The notes beneath the pieces were generated by a model. That model ran no database searches, was not told where the DNA came from, and saw only the letters and a list, made by a program, of their open reading frames with translations. A stretch of DNA of 25,160 bases from NCBI GenBank assembly GCA_023415935.1, contig JAEZIX010000099.1, forward strand, positions 1-25,160, given 5' to 3'. The stretch's first letter is position 1. Every line of letters begins with the position of its first letter. This DNA comes from Cyanobacteria bacterium OH_CDB_20. Its GTDB lineage: Bacteria > Cyanobacteriota > Vampirovibrionia > Gastranaerophilales > Gastranaerophilaceae. This document shows, in pieces, positions 1 through 8,631 of this stretch. Position numbers and translations under genes: made by a program.

Positions 1-3000
1 GGATATAGCAGCCTACCTGTGGGTACAAAACTTAATATGCCTGGCGGCTCAGTTGCTCAAAGTGTGGTAAAAGCACTTGGAGAAATGGCAGCTGCTCCAG
101 AAACAGCTTCTCCAACAGGATTAACACCGCAAGAAGCTGCTAATGAATCTGCAATTGATGCTCAAGCTGCAGGTTATAACCTTGCTGCAGCAGCAAATTC
201 ACTTGACGATATCTTAAATGCTGAAGGAGAATCAGCAGAAGCAAAAAGTGAAGCATTAAAATCATATTATGCTTCTGAGAAATTTGACCCGGCTGAAATT
301 CAAAATTACCCTGGCGGAACAAAAGCATATTTAGATAACCTTGCTGCTAAAGCTCCTGAAGGTACTATTGGCTTCATTGTTGGAGATCTTGTTGGAAAAA
401 TTGCAGACCAAGATACAAAACTTGAAATAATGCAATATGTAAATGATGATTATGCAAAAGAAGGTGAACCGTCTAAATTAGCACAAGCTCTTGAAGTTAC
501 ATTCCAAACTTCACCAATAAACGGTCAATATACAACTTACGAAAATGATGTAATTGAAAAATTGAATTTCCATAATGCCGATGACGTTAATACTGTTATG
601 GCTTTCATTCAAAACACAGGTGCTTCAGGTCTTCTTGTGGATGACTTTAATACTAAAGTTCAACAAAATGCATTAAGTATGACACCAGCTCAAATTGATC
701 AATTTAACAGCATGGCTGCTAGTAATGCAGATTTGGAAGAAATTGACGTTATCTCTCTTGGCAGAACAGAATTCAAAACGGCAGAGCCTCCTTATTACAC
801 TCAACTAGATGCTGATGGCAGAGAGGGTAAATATGATTATGCAACAGGCAAAAAATTATCAGCAACAAATCCTGATACAGGTGAAGTTGAAACATTCGAA
901 TACATAACAGACGCGAATACAGGTGAAACAACAGTTAGAGGTTCATTTGTTAAAGAAGGTTCAGAAACTCCATATTTAGTGAATAATTACAATGAATATT
1001 TAGAAAAAACAGGTTATGAAACCCACTCAACAGCAAATGGTGCAAGTGTTGACGAGTATTATTCAGTCAAAGATGGCGAAAATATAAAAGATAAAGACGT
1101 AACAACAAAAGATGGTATTACAGTCACAAATACATACGATCATGAGAATAATACTACAGTAAGAATCGCTGAAGATAAGAGCCAGCTTGATAAAAACGGC
1201 GCAGGAAGAGTTCCTAGGACCGAATCAGTATTTAATAATGTCCCTCCTGCAGCTGATGAAAAGCCTGCAAAATTTGAAGATGCACTTTTACTTTATGTAA
1301 AAGGTTCTACTGAGCCTATAGAAGAAAGTGTTGTTAGAAGCGAAAACGGTGTCGTTGTATATCGTAAAGATACATTGGTTGATAAGAAAACAGGAACAGT
1401 AAAACAAACTTCAGAAAGATCATATAATAAGGATGGTGTACTAACAGCAGGTGAATTTACAAGAGATGGTGTGACATATCAAATTGAGTATAAACCAAAT
1501 GAAGATCCTGCAACAAAAGCAGATAGCCCTTATGTTGGTACTATGACAACAATAAATCCTGAAACAGGTGCCAAAGAATATGCAGGTGCTGAATATCTTG
1601 ACTCAAACTTTGCAACAAAAACCCGTGAATTTTATCAAGAAGTTAAAGATGAAAACGGAAAGATTATTGGAAGCAAAAAAGTTGTTGAAGATGCTGACGG
1701 AAAGCCTGTAAGCGGTGAAACAGAATTTGCATCTGCTGACAACATAATAAAATATGATGAAGCAACCGAGAAAGCTGTTATTCTTAATGCAGACGGTCAA
1801 GTTGTTGCAGATGCAGTAAATAAGGGTAATAATGAAGTCATTACTTATAGAACTGGAACAGACGGAAAGCGCTACCAAGAATCAGTAACATACGCAGATA
1901 AAGATCATACTAAAATATCTAAAAAAGTTACATCTTTAGTAGATGAAAATGGCAAAGTTATAGGTACTGCTTCTGAAGAAGCTTATGACAAAAATGGCAA
2001 TATCATTACTTTGACCGAATATCAAGAAGGAAAAGGCAAAAAAGATGCTATAAAAGCTGTAACTACATACACATACAATGACCAAGGTATTAAAACTTCA
2101 GAATCAAAAACTGTTGATGGTAAAGAAGTATCAAAAGTAGAATATGAAGTGAGAAATGATGGTACAGTTGCTGTTAAACAATCACAAGAATTTATTACTA
2201 ATGAAGATGGTTCTAGAATAATTATAACAAGAGATTCAGCAGGTATCCCTACTAAAATAGAACAGGAAACAAAAGATGCTGATGGAAATATCGGAACACA
2301 ACCGCTATTAGATCCTTTAAAAGCGGCCGAAGATATCTATGGCATGACACAAGGTAAAGGTGGCCTTGGTGCTATTGATGCAGATGGACTTAAGAAATAT
2401 TTAGCTCAAACAGGCGTTAATCTTGCCTACATAAGTGAAGCGTTTGAAAAAACTTATGGAAAAACAATAAGCGAGGCAATCGAAGATTCAAGAGCAGAAT
2501 TTATCTTTGAATGGGGCGGTGCAACTGATGCTGATAAACAAATAGGTGCTGATATAGCCAAAATGGTTGAAGATGCAAAAGCTGGCGCAGGTATTTCTTT
2601 CTCAGATGTTGAAGGCTATGGATATGTTGCAACTGACTTGTTTAACTCTGAAAATGGAATGAACACAGCTTCTGTTTTAAAAGATGCAACAGGTCATATA
2701 ATCAGCCCAGAAGCTCAACAAGCAGCAGTTTATATGGATAGAGTTATGGATCCTACATTGTCTGAAGCCGACCGTAAAGCAGCTGCTGACAAACTTCAAA
2801 CATTTGCAAAGGAACATACAGGAACTAATACTGAGTTTGTACAGTTTATGAAAGATTGCGGAAACGCTTACAGATATCAAATACTTGATGAAGTACCTGA
2901 AGAGCAAACTAAAGACGAATTAAATACAGATTACCGTTATTTCTTTACTGCTATGAATGCTGCAAGTCAACTTGTTGGTGAAAATGGTGATGTTAAGGCT

Positions 3001-3636
3001 TCATTAACAAAGATAATCAAAGGTGAAGGCTCAGATACAGACAAAGTATCAGCTGAAGTAGCAGCGGAAATATGTTCAGCAGCTTTGGACAGTGAAGGTC
3101 TTTATTCTGAAAGAGTATACACTGAATTACAATGGTCTGGCAATGAAAGAACTCGTGATATAATTTCTGAATATTCAGAAAAATACGGCGAAGGCTCTTT
3201 CCTTAAAGATGTTGCTAAATTAGACAATTGGAATGATATTAGCGGCGATATAATGGAAGCATACAATGAAAATTCTCAAACCAGAGAAGCGCTTATGAAA
3301 GAACTTGTTGCTTCAGGTAATTCGCCAATCGCACAGGCACTTATAAAAGATTGGAAGAACGCATGTGGTCTTTTCCAACAATCAAAAGTTTCTGATGTGC
3401 AACAAGCACACAAAGATGGCTTTGGAGACTCTGCATTTGTAACAACCCTTGCAACATATTACACATTATGCAGCAAAATGCCTGTAGAGGGTGAAAAACC
3501 GAATGCTTATATCTCAAAATCAGATTTGGAATTTTTCTTGAAACAATGTGACGGACTTGATTTGAAAGATAAAGAAGCTCTTGCATCAATGGTTTCAGAT
3601 TTACAAGCACTCTATGATGATTCAAATAACTGGTAA
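1..3636 (+). CDS. Large repeat-rich protein of unknown function, 3' part (5' end outside window)
   Basis: The reading frame is open from the first base, so the GTG at 19 is probably internal and this is the C-terminal part (over 1200 residues) of a larger protein. I do not recognise a family. Counting from the GTG, residues 1-250 are Ala/Glu/Asp-rich and look helical. Residues about 254-757 are beta-rich, with many degenerate acidic turns (DADG, DENG, DKNG, NEDG) separated by Tyr/Thr/Val strands, loosely like YD/RHS-type or other beta-hairpin repeats. Residues about 760-1205 look helical again and hold most of the few cysteines. The residues before the GTG end in V-G-T-K-L-N-M-P, which resembles the last strand of a LysM module; this is tentative. 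No C-terminal anchor or sorting motif is visible. The size and repeats suggest a surface or secreted protein, which is inference. A strong terminator follows. Confidence 0.85.
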   Translation, partial: GYSSLPVGTKLNMPGGSVAQSVVKALGEMAAAPETASPTGLTPQEAANESAIDAQAAGYNLAAAANSLDDILNAEGESAEAKSEALKSYYASEKFDPAEIQNYPGGTKAYLDNLAAKAPEGTIGFIVGDLVGKIADQDTKLEIMQYVNDDYAKEGEPSKLAQALEVTFQTSPINGQYTTYENDVIEKLNFHNADDVNTVMAFIQNTGASGLLVDDFNTKVQQNALSMTPAQIDQFNSMAASNADLEEIDVISLGRTEFKTAEPPYYTQLDADGREGKYDYATGKKLSATNPDTGEVETFEYITDANTGETTVRGSFVKEGSETPYLVNNYNEYLEKTGYETHSTANGASVDEYYSVKDGENIKDKDVTTKDGITVTNTYDHENNTTVRIAEDKSQLDKNGAGRVPRTESVFNNVPPAADEKPAKFEDALLLYVKGSTEPIEESVVRSENGVVVYRKDTLVDKKTGTVKQTSERSYNKDGVLTAGEFTRDGVTYQIEYKPNEDPATKADSPYVGTMTTINPETGAKEYAGAEYLDSNFATKTREFYQEVKDENGKIIGSKKVVEDADGKPVSGETEFASADNIIKYDEATEKAVILNADGQVVADAVNKGNNEVITYRTGTDGKRYQESVTYADKDHTKISKKVTSLVDENGKVIGTASEEAYDKNGNIITLTEYQEGKGKKDAIKAVTTYTYNDQGIKTSESKTVDGKEVSKVEYEVRNDGTVAVKQSQEFITNEDGSRIIITRDSAGIPTKIEQETKDADGNIGTQPLLDPLKAAEDIYGMTQGKGGLGAIDADGLKKYLAQTGVNLAYISEAFEKTYGKTISEAIEDSRAEFIFEWGGATDADKQIGADIAKMVEDAKAGAGISFSDVEGYGYVATDLFNSENGMNTASVLKDATGHIISPEAQQAAVYMDRVMDPTLSEADRKAAADKLQTFAKEHTGTNTEFVQFMKDCGNAYRYQILDEVPEEQTKDELNTDYRYFFTAMNAASQLVGENGDVKASLTKIIKGEGSDTDKVSAEVAAEICSAALDSEGLYSERVYTELQWSGNERTRDIISEYSEKYGEGSFLKDVAKLDNWNDISGDIMEAYNENSQTREALMKELVASGNSPIAQALIKDWKNACGLFQQSKVSDVQQAHKDGFGDSAFVTTLATYYTLCSKMPVEGEKPNAYISKSDLEFFLKQCDGLDLKDKEALASMVSDLQALYDDSNNW

Positions 3637-3657
3637 TAAATATCCTATAATAATCAC

Positions 3658-3690
3658 AAGTCCGTATTCATTTTGAATACGGACTTTTTT
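3658..3690 (+). terminator. Rho-independent terminator after the large repeat protein
   Basis: A perfect 13-bp stem (arms 3658-3670 and 3674-3686) closes a TTT loop and runs straight into a T tract ending at 3690. It lies 22 bases after the stop codon at 3636. Confidence 0.93.
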
Positions 3691-3717
3691 GAGCTTTGTT
3701 TTTTCAAGTGGTATAAT
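3689..3717 (+). promoter_or_regulatory. Sigma70-type promoter for the metal-exporter-like gene
   Basis: The -35 candidate TTGAGC (3689-3694) is 17 bases from a perfect -10 box TATAAT (3712-3717). A TGG at 3709-3711 gives an extended -10. The -35 box overlaps the T tract of the preceding terminator, so one transcription unit ends where the next begins. Predicted start of transcription is near 3724, about 30 bases before the TTG start codon at 3754. Confidence 0.7.
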
Positions 3718-3753
3718 TAATTAGAGAGACTATTTTGAGTTGGAGAGAGCATT

Positions 3754-4614
3754 TTGTTTCATTTTGCACCATTTGTGAAAGACGCTTTTGTAGACAGTAT
3801 AAAACTTGTACCAGTTTTGATTGTTATGTTTTTTTTGATAGAACTATCAGAAAATTACTTTTCGTCAAAAATTAAAAATCTTTCAAATTATTCAAAAAAC
3901 CTTGGCCCTCTTATTGGTTCTTTGCTTGCTGCAGTTCCTCAATGTGGGTTTTCGGTTATTGCAGCTGCGCTTTATGTCAAAAACTATATAACTAAGGGAA
4001 CTCTTATTGCTGTTTTTATTTCTACTTCAGATGAGGCTATTCCTGTTTTGCTTGCTAATCCTGACAAGGCAAAAGTTGTTGTGCCTGTAGTTCTTATAAA
4101 GATTTTTATAGGAGTTTTAGCAGGTTATATTGTAGATTTTATTTTTAAATCCGAGCTGGTTGAAAAGAAAGAACCGCTAGAGGTTGAAGAAGGTTGCTGC
4201 AGGCATGATATCCCTTCTAAAACAGTTAAAGAACTTGTTTTGCATCCATTAAAGCACACATTAAATATATTTTTATTTATTTTTGTTGTTACACTTGTTT
4301 TGAATTATTTTCTTATAGGCTTAGGAGGTGCTGACAATCTGGGGAAATATCTATTAAATAACAGCATTTTTCAGCCGGTTGCAGCTGCTGTTATAGGCTT
4401 GATTCCAAATTGCGCGATTTCGGTTTTGATAACGCTTCTTTATATTAATAACGCAATAAGTTTTGGCTCAACAATTGCAGGACTTTCATCTGGTGCTGGA
4501 TTAGGATTACTTGTTCTTTTAAGAAAAAATAAATCTTTAAAAGATTCTATTTTTCTAATAGGCTTGTTGTTTGTTATAAGCTGTATAGCAGGTTGTTTGA
4601 TTCAACTGTATTAA
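3754..4614 (+). CDS. Polytopic membrane protein, putative heavy-metal/arsenic exporter (ArsP_2-like)
   Basis: A 286-residue, very hydrophobic inner-membrane protein with about 8-10 predicted membrane segments. It contains two related halves: a P-Q-C motif (Pro62-Cys64) in the first and a P-N-C motif (Pro218-Cys220) in the second, each followed by S-V and a hydrophobic helix. A polar S-T-S-D-E stretch (about 90-94) lies in the membrane part of the first half. The two halves are joined by a charged loop with vicinal cysteines followed by Arg-His (about 148-151). This pattern fits the family called putative 10TM heavy-metal exporters (ArsP_2, PF11449). Family membership is from memory and the substrate (arsenical, manganese or other metal) cannot be told. 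The start is TTG, chosen because GGAGAG lies 6 bases upstream. The promoter at 3689-3717 drives it. Confidence 0.72.
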   Translation: MFHFAPFVKDAFVDSIKLVPVLIVMFFLIELSENYFSSKIKNLSNYSKNLGPLIGSLLAAVPQCGFSVIAAALYVKNYITKGTLIAVFISTSDEAIPVLLANPDKAKVVVPVVLIKIFIGVLAGYIVDFIFKSELVEKKEPLEVEEGCCRHDIPSKTVKELVLHPLKHTLNIFLFIFVVTLVLNYFLIGLGGADNLGKYLLNNSIFQPVAAAVIGLIPNCAISVLITLLYINNAISFGSTIAGLSSGAGLGLLVLLRKNKSLKDSIFLIGLLFVISCIAGCLIQLY

Positions 4615-4673
4615 ACAAACATGTATCAATAATTTTAGATCTTCTGTTTTTATATATATAAGAAGGAAAAATC

Positions 4674-4907
4674 ATGAGCTTAAGCAAAATTTTAGGAAAA
4701 AGCGCAAAACCAATTTTTAATAAAGCAGCAAAGGAAGTTACCGAAGCTGCCGTTTCGCCTGAAATCAAAGCCTTGCAAGCTCAGGGGAAAAAACTATTAA
4801 GTCAAAGTTTAGATGCTATTGATGATAAGGGCGCTTTAAGATCTTATGCGCTTGGCGCTTCTGAGGCGTGGAAAAATATTGAAGAATTAAATAAAAAACT
4901 TCATTAA
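4674..4907 (+). CDS. Small hypothetical protein, 77 residues
   Basis: I do not recognise this protein. It is Lys/Ala/Glu-rich and soluble, with no cysteine and no membrane segment. It is predicted mostly helical: an amphipathic N-terminus (to about residue 30), a middle helix rich in Gln, Lys and Ser, and a C-terminal helix ending in Lys-Leu-His. The start is well supported by AGAAGGA at 4661-4667, six bases before the ATG. It sits 59 bases after the metal-exporter-like gene on the same strand and could be cotranscribed with it. No terminator separates them. It ends 13 bases from the stop of the convergent amrS gene. Confidence 0.7.
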   Translation: MSLSKILGKSAKPIFNKAAKEVTEAAVSPEIKALQAQGKKLLSQSLDAIDDKGALRSYALGASEAWKNIEELNKKLH

Positions 4908-4920
4908 TTTTGTTTATATA

Positions 4921-5922
4921 TTAAAAAACGCCTTCGCATTTTGCTTTGCAGAATTTGCAGTGACCTTTTTCGTCGAGTTTGTATGCTGTTATAAAATAGC
5001 TGTTTCTCTCTATAATTTTATTTTTGCAGTTATGGCAGTATGTTGTTGATGTTTGGGTGTTTGAAATATTGCCCAGATAAACATATCTTAAGCCGGCTTT
5101 TGTTGCTATTTCATATGCTTTAAATAGAGTTTCAGGCGATGTGGGTTTTCGGTCGCTGAATTTATAGCAAGGATGAAATGCGCTAAAGTGAAGCGGGACA
5201 GAGTCTCCAAGGTTATCTAAAATCCAGTTGACCTGAGCTTCAATTTCTCTTTCCACTGTATTTTCGCCATCAATGAGCAAGGTGGTAAGTTCAAGCCAGG
5301 TATCGGTTTCGTTTTTTACATACTTAATTGTGTCTAATATTGGCTCAAGATGAGCTAAACAGTTTTTCTTATAAAACTTTTCCGAAAACCCTTTGAGATC
5401 TATATTTGCCGCATCAATGTATTTAAAGAATTCTTTTCTCGGTTCAGGATTTATGTAGCCTGCAGTTACTGCAACTGTTTTTATCCCTCTTGCTTTACAT
5501 TCTTTTGCTGTTTCAATTGCATATTCAAGAAAAATAACAGGGTCATTGTAGGTAAAAGCTACTGACTTGCATCCTTTTTTCATCGCAATTTCTGCTATTT
5601 CTTGAGGCAATTTCTTTTCCAGTAATTGCGGGTCTACTTTTGATTTTGAAATATGGTAATTCTGGCAGAACAAGCATCCCATATTGCATCCGATTGTACC
5701 GAAAGATAAAACGTCTGAACCCGGATAAAAATGATAGAGAGGTTTTTTTTCAATAGGGTCAATATTGAGTCCTGTTGTATAGCCAAAAGAGGTAAGTGTA
5801 ATATTTCCGTTAAGATTTTGTCTTACATGGCAAAATCCTCTTTGTCCTTCTGCGAGGACGCATTCACGAGGACAAACAGTACATTTTATTTTATTGTCAT
5901 TAAGTATGTTTTGGTATTTCAT
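4921..5922 (-). CDS. amrS: AmmeMemoRadiSam system radical SAM enzyme
   Basis: A 333-residue radical SAM enzyme related to pyruvate-formate-lyase-activating proteins. The [4Fe-4S]-binding C-x3-C-x2-C motif is at Cys79, Cys83 and Cys86. It is preceded by an N-terminal four-cysteine patch (Cys14, 17, 21, 31) and followed by a C-terminal C-x2-C ... C-x2-C zinc-ribbon-like tail. This cysteine layout and the H-F-Y-P-G-S stretch before the cluster motif are typical of AmrS. The biological substrate of this family is not established. The neighbour, divergently transcribed across 57 bases, encodes the two partner domains (MEMO and AMMECR1), which makes the assignment firm. The ATG has no Shine-Dalgarno site. 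A TATAAT box (minus strand, 5935-5930) puts the predicted transcript start almost at the start codon, so the mRNA may be leaderless. The presence of an oxygen-sensitive cluster enzyme fits an anaerobe. Confidence 0.93.
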   Translation of the reverse strand: MKYQNILNDNKIKCTVCPRECVLAEGQRGFCHVRQNLNGNITLTSFGYTTGLNIDPIEKKPLYHFYPGSDVLSFGTIGCNMGCLFCQNYHISKSKVDPQLLEKKLPQEIAEIAMKKGCKSVAFTYNDPVIFLEYAIETAKECKARGIKTVAVTAGYINPEPRKEFFKYIDAANIDLKGFSEKFYKKNCLAHLEPILDTIKYVKNETDTWLELTTLLIDGENTVEREIEAQVNWILDNLGDSVPLHFSAFHPCYKFSDRKPTSPETLFKAYEIATKAGLRYVYLGNISNTQTSTTYCHNCKNKIIERNSYFITAYKLDEKGHCKFCKAKCEGVF

Positions 5923-5929
5923 AAAATAT

Positions 5930-5957
5930 ATTATAATAAAGTTCAGGTATTTTGTAA
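5930..5957 (-). promoter_or_regulatory. amrS promoter with self-complementary -10 box
   Basis: On the minus strand TTACAA (5957-5952) lies 16 bases before TATAAT (5935-5930). The octamer ATTATAAT at 5930-5937 is its own reverse complement, so the same bases also read as a plus-strand -10 box (5932-5937), with a weak plus-strand -35 near 5909-5914. Plus-strand transcription from it would start near 5944, giving the amrB-amrA gene a leader of about 36 bases. The boxes are seen; their use is inference in an A/T-rich stretch. Confidence 0.45.
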
Positions 5958-5979
5958 TTAGTGAAATGGTAGTTATATT

Positions 5980-7344
5980 ATGGTAAGAATAAAAGAGGCA
6001 AGTGTTGCAGGTCTTTTCTACCCAAAAACGGCTGAAGAGATAATTTCTGTAATGAAAGATTATAGCGAAATAAATAAAAAAGTTTATCCTATATCAACAA
6101 GAGCAATAATTGCGCCGCACGCAGGGTATGTGTATTCAGGTCAGATAGCTGCTGAGGCTTTCCAATACTTGGATGATAATGTTAAAAATATCTTTATCAT
6201 TGCTCCTGCGCATAGGGTTGAAACTCATAATCTTGTTCTTTCTTCTTTTGAAGAGTGGAATACACCTTTAGGAAATATAAAAGTTAATCAAGAAATAAAT
6301 AAAGAACTAATTAAAAAATATAGCTGCGAGTACGCTGATAACGTATTTGAGCCGGAGCATTCAGCTGAGGTTCAGGTTCCTTTTATTCAGGCAAAATACA
6401 AAAATGTGAACATAATACCTATTCTTGTTGGTGCTGTTAGTGATGACAGGCTATTTAGGATAATTAGCGAGTATTATGAAGACGAAAACAATGCGTTTGT
6501 TATCTCGTCAGACTTGAGTCACTTTAATAAATCTCAAGATGCTAAAGTTCTCGATAACGTTACTGCAAATATGATTGAGGGCTTAGATGTTTCTGCTTTT
6601 GAACACCATCAGGCTTGTGGATTTCACGGGATTGCTGCTATTGTTCATTTTGCACTTACAAAAAGTTATTCCCTAGTAAGAGTGAGACTTAGAAATTCAG
6701 GTGAAATAACAGGAGAAAATGATAGTGTAGTGGGTTATGGCGCTTGGATTTTGGCAGAAGAGAGTAAAACCAAGTTCTTAAAGAATAATTATGCCGATTT
6801 AATCCACCTAATCTGCGTTAAAACTCTTGTAAAGAGTTTTGATACGACTGAAATCGATATTGATAAAGAGTTTCCAAATCTTCCTAATGTTTTTGCTGAA
6901 CTCGGAGCCTGCTTTGTTACCCTTAAAAAAGAAGGCAGACTAAGAGGTTGTGTGGGTTCTATCATTGCGCATCAGCAGCTTGTTGTTGATTTGATGAGAA
7001 ATACTTACAACGCAGCTTTTATGGACAACCGCTTCGAACCTTTGAAAAAAGAGGAATTAGACAGTCTTACTCTCAGTGTTTCTCTTCTTTCAACTCCGAT
7101 TAAAATGAAATTTGAAGATGAAATGGATCTCCTCAACAAAATGAGGCCTTACGTTGACGGAATAATCATCAAAGACGGAAATTATCAGGCAGTTTATCTT
7201 CCTTCAGTATGGGAAGAGCTTCCTAATAAAATAGATTTCTTGCGCTCGCTTAAAGAGAAGGCAGGCATGGCGCCTAACCATTTTTCAAATACTTTTGAAG
7301 CATACAGATTTACTGCGGAAATGGTTGGTCATAACCAAAACTGA
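5980..7344 (+). CDS. amrB-amrA: AmmeMemoRadiSam fusion protein: MEMO (AmrB) + AMMECR1 (AmrA) domains
   Basis: A 454-residue two-domain protein. Residues 1 to about 262 are a MEMO-like domain, related to the fold of class III aromatic-ring dioxygenases. The conserved metal-site candidates are visible: His47 in P-H-A-G-Y, His79 in A-H-R, Asp178 and His181 in S-S-D-L-S-H, and Cys213. Residues about 265-454 are an AMMECR1 domain with its signature L-R-G-C-V-G-S (321-327) and the downstream R-F-E-P-L. In many genomes these are separate genes (amrB, amrA). Here they are fused and lie opposite amrS, so the whole three-part system is in two genes. The system's reaction is unknown; redox or metal-dependent chemistry is a reasonable inference. 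The ATG has no clear Shine-Dalgarno site, and an upstream in-frame GTG is cut off by a TAG. The stop is 7 bases from that of the convergent dapL. Confidence 0.93.
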   Translation: MVRIKEASVAGLFYPKTAEEIISVMKDYSEINKKVYPISTRAIIAPHAGYVYSGQIAAEAFQYLDDNVKNIFIIAPAHRVETHNLVLSSFEEWNTPLGNIKVNQEINKELIKKYSCEYADNVFEPEHSAEVQVPFIQAKYKNVNIIPILVGAVSDDRLFRIISEYYEDENNAFVISSDLSHFNKSQDAKVLDNVTANMIEGLDVSAFEHHQACGFHGIAAIVHFALTKSYSLVRVRLRNSGEITGENDSVVGYGAWILAEESKTKFLKNNYADLIHLICVKTLVKSFDTTEIDIDKEFPNLPNVFAELGACFVTLKKEGRLRGCVGSIIAHQQLVVDLMRNTYNAAFMDNRFEPLKKEELDSLTLSVSLLSTPIKMKFEDEMDLLNKMRPYVDGIIIKDGNYQAVYLPSVWEELPNKIDFLRSLKEKAGMAPNHFSNTFEAYRFTAEMVGHNQN

Positions 7345-7351
7345 TTTAAAA

Positions 7352-8545
7352 CTATATTTTAGCTTCTGTTAAAAGGTTTTCAAATCTTTTCATCGCTTCG
7401 ATTGTATTTTCTCTGTTGCCGAATGAAGTTAATCTGAAATACCCTTCTCCATTTGCACCAAAGCCTGAGCCTGGGGTTCCTACAAGGTTTGCTTTTTCAA
7501 GAAGAAAATCGAAAAATTCCCATGAAGTCATATTGTTAGGACATTTTAACCAGATATAAGGAGAGTGTTTGCCACCTGTATACCAGATTCCGAGTTTATC
7601 CATTGTGTCAGCTATAATTTTTGCGTTTTCGCTGTAGTATTCAATATTTTCTTGAATTTGTTTTTGGCCTTCTTCTGTAAATATAGCAGCAGCACCTTTT
7701 TGAACAATGTATGGAACGCCGTTAAATTTTGTAGTCTGGCGCCTTAGCCACATTTTGTTTAAGTTTCCGCCATCAATATTTAAATCTTTAGGTACGACGG
7801 TGTATCCGCATCTTGTACCTGTAAAACCTGCAGTTTTAGAGAAAGAGCAGAACTCGATTGCACAGTTTTTTGCTCCTTCAATTTCAAAAATACTTTTTGG
7901 AAGATTTTTATCTTTTATGAAACATTCATAAGCTGCGTCAAACAGAATTATAGCGTTATTTTCAAGTGCGTAGTTAACCCATTCTGTTAATGCTTCTTTT
8001 GTATAAACGGCTCCTGTAGGGTTATTTGGAGAGCATAGATAGATAACATCAGCTTTTTGATTTTTATCAGGCAATGGCAAAAATCCGTTTGACTCATTTG
8101 CTTCTATGAATTCAATTTTTCTTCCTGCCATTGTATTTGTGTCAACATAAACAGGGTAAACAGGGTTTGGAATAAGAACTGTGTTATTAACATCAAATAA
8201 GTCTAAGATGTTTCCCAAATCGCTTTTTGCACCGTCACTTATAAAAATTTCATCATTTTCAAGAACAGTGCCTCTTTTAGCATAATATCCCTGAATTTCG
8301 TTTTTTAAGAAATCGTAGCCTTGTTCAGGGCCATAGCCTTTAAAAGTTTCTTTATGCCCCATTTCTTGAACAGCTTGAGTCATAGCGTCAACGACCGCTT
8401 TACATAGAGGAAGAGTAACATCGCCTATACCTAATCTAATAATTGGAGCGCTAGGATTTTTGGCTGTAAATTCGCTAACTTTCTTAGAAATAGTTGAAAA
8501 AAGATAGCTGTCTTCGATGTTAAAAAAGTTTTTGTTAATGTTCAT
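7352..8545 (-). CDS. dapL: LL-diaminopimelate aminotransferase
   Basis: A 397-residue fold-type I, PLP-dependent aminotransferase. It converts tetrahydrodipicolinate and glutamate into LL-diaminopimelate and 2-oxoglutarate in one step, replacing the succinylase route to lysine and peptidoglycan. The N-terminus (F-F-N-I-E-D-S-Y-L-F, then R-L-G-I-G-D-V-T-L-P-L) is typical of DapL. The PLP-binding lysine is in S-F-S-K-T-A-G-F-T-G-T-R-C-G-Y, near residue 234. Other PLP-contact motifs, S-P-N-N-P-T-G and F-D-A-A-Y, are intact. The length is close to the usual ~410. AGGGGA stands about 6 bases before the ATG. The gene is alone on its strand, between a convergent amrB-amrA and an upstream minus-strand terminator. 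DapL is typical of cyanobacteria, plants, chlamydiae and some anaerobes, and is part of the taxonomic argument. Confidence 0.95.
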   Translation of the reverse strand: MNINKNFFNIEDSYLFSTISKKVSEFTAKNPSAPIIRLGIGDVTLPLCKAVVDAMTQAVQEMGHKETFKGYGPEQGYDFLKNEIQGYYAKRGTVLENDEIFISDGAKSDLGNILDLFDVNNTVLIPNPVYPVYVDTNTMAGRKIEFIEANESNGFLPLPDKNQKADVIYLCSPNNPTGAVYTKEALTEWVNYALENNAIILFDAAYECFIKDKNLPKSIFEIEGAKNCAIEFCSFSKTAGFTGTRCGYTVVPKDLNIDGGNLNKMWLRRQTTKFNGVPYIVQKGAAAIFTEEGQKQIQENIEYYSENAKIIADTMDKLGIWYTGGKHSPYIWLKCPNNMTSWEFFDFLLEKANLVGTPGSGFGANGEGYFRLTSFGNRENTIEAMKRFENLLTEAKI

Positions 8546-8579
8546 AATTTCCCCTATAAAAGAATTCTAATCTATTTTA

Positions 8580-8585
8580 ATTATA
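8580..8585 (-). promoter_or_regulatory. Probable dapL -10 box
   Basis: TATAAT (minus strand, 8585-8580) lies 35 bases before the dapL start codon, giving a predicted 5' leader of about 28 bases that contains the AGGGGA ribosome-binding site. No convincing -35 box is visible at 17 bases; the upstream stretch is A/T-only. Confidence 0.4.
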
Positions 8586-8631
8586 CAATAATAAAATAAA
8601 ATATAAAAATAGCTTGATTTTTCGGCTTAAC

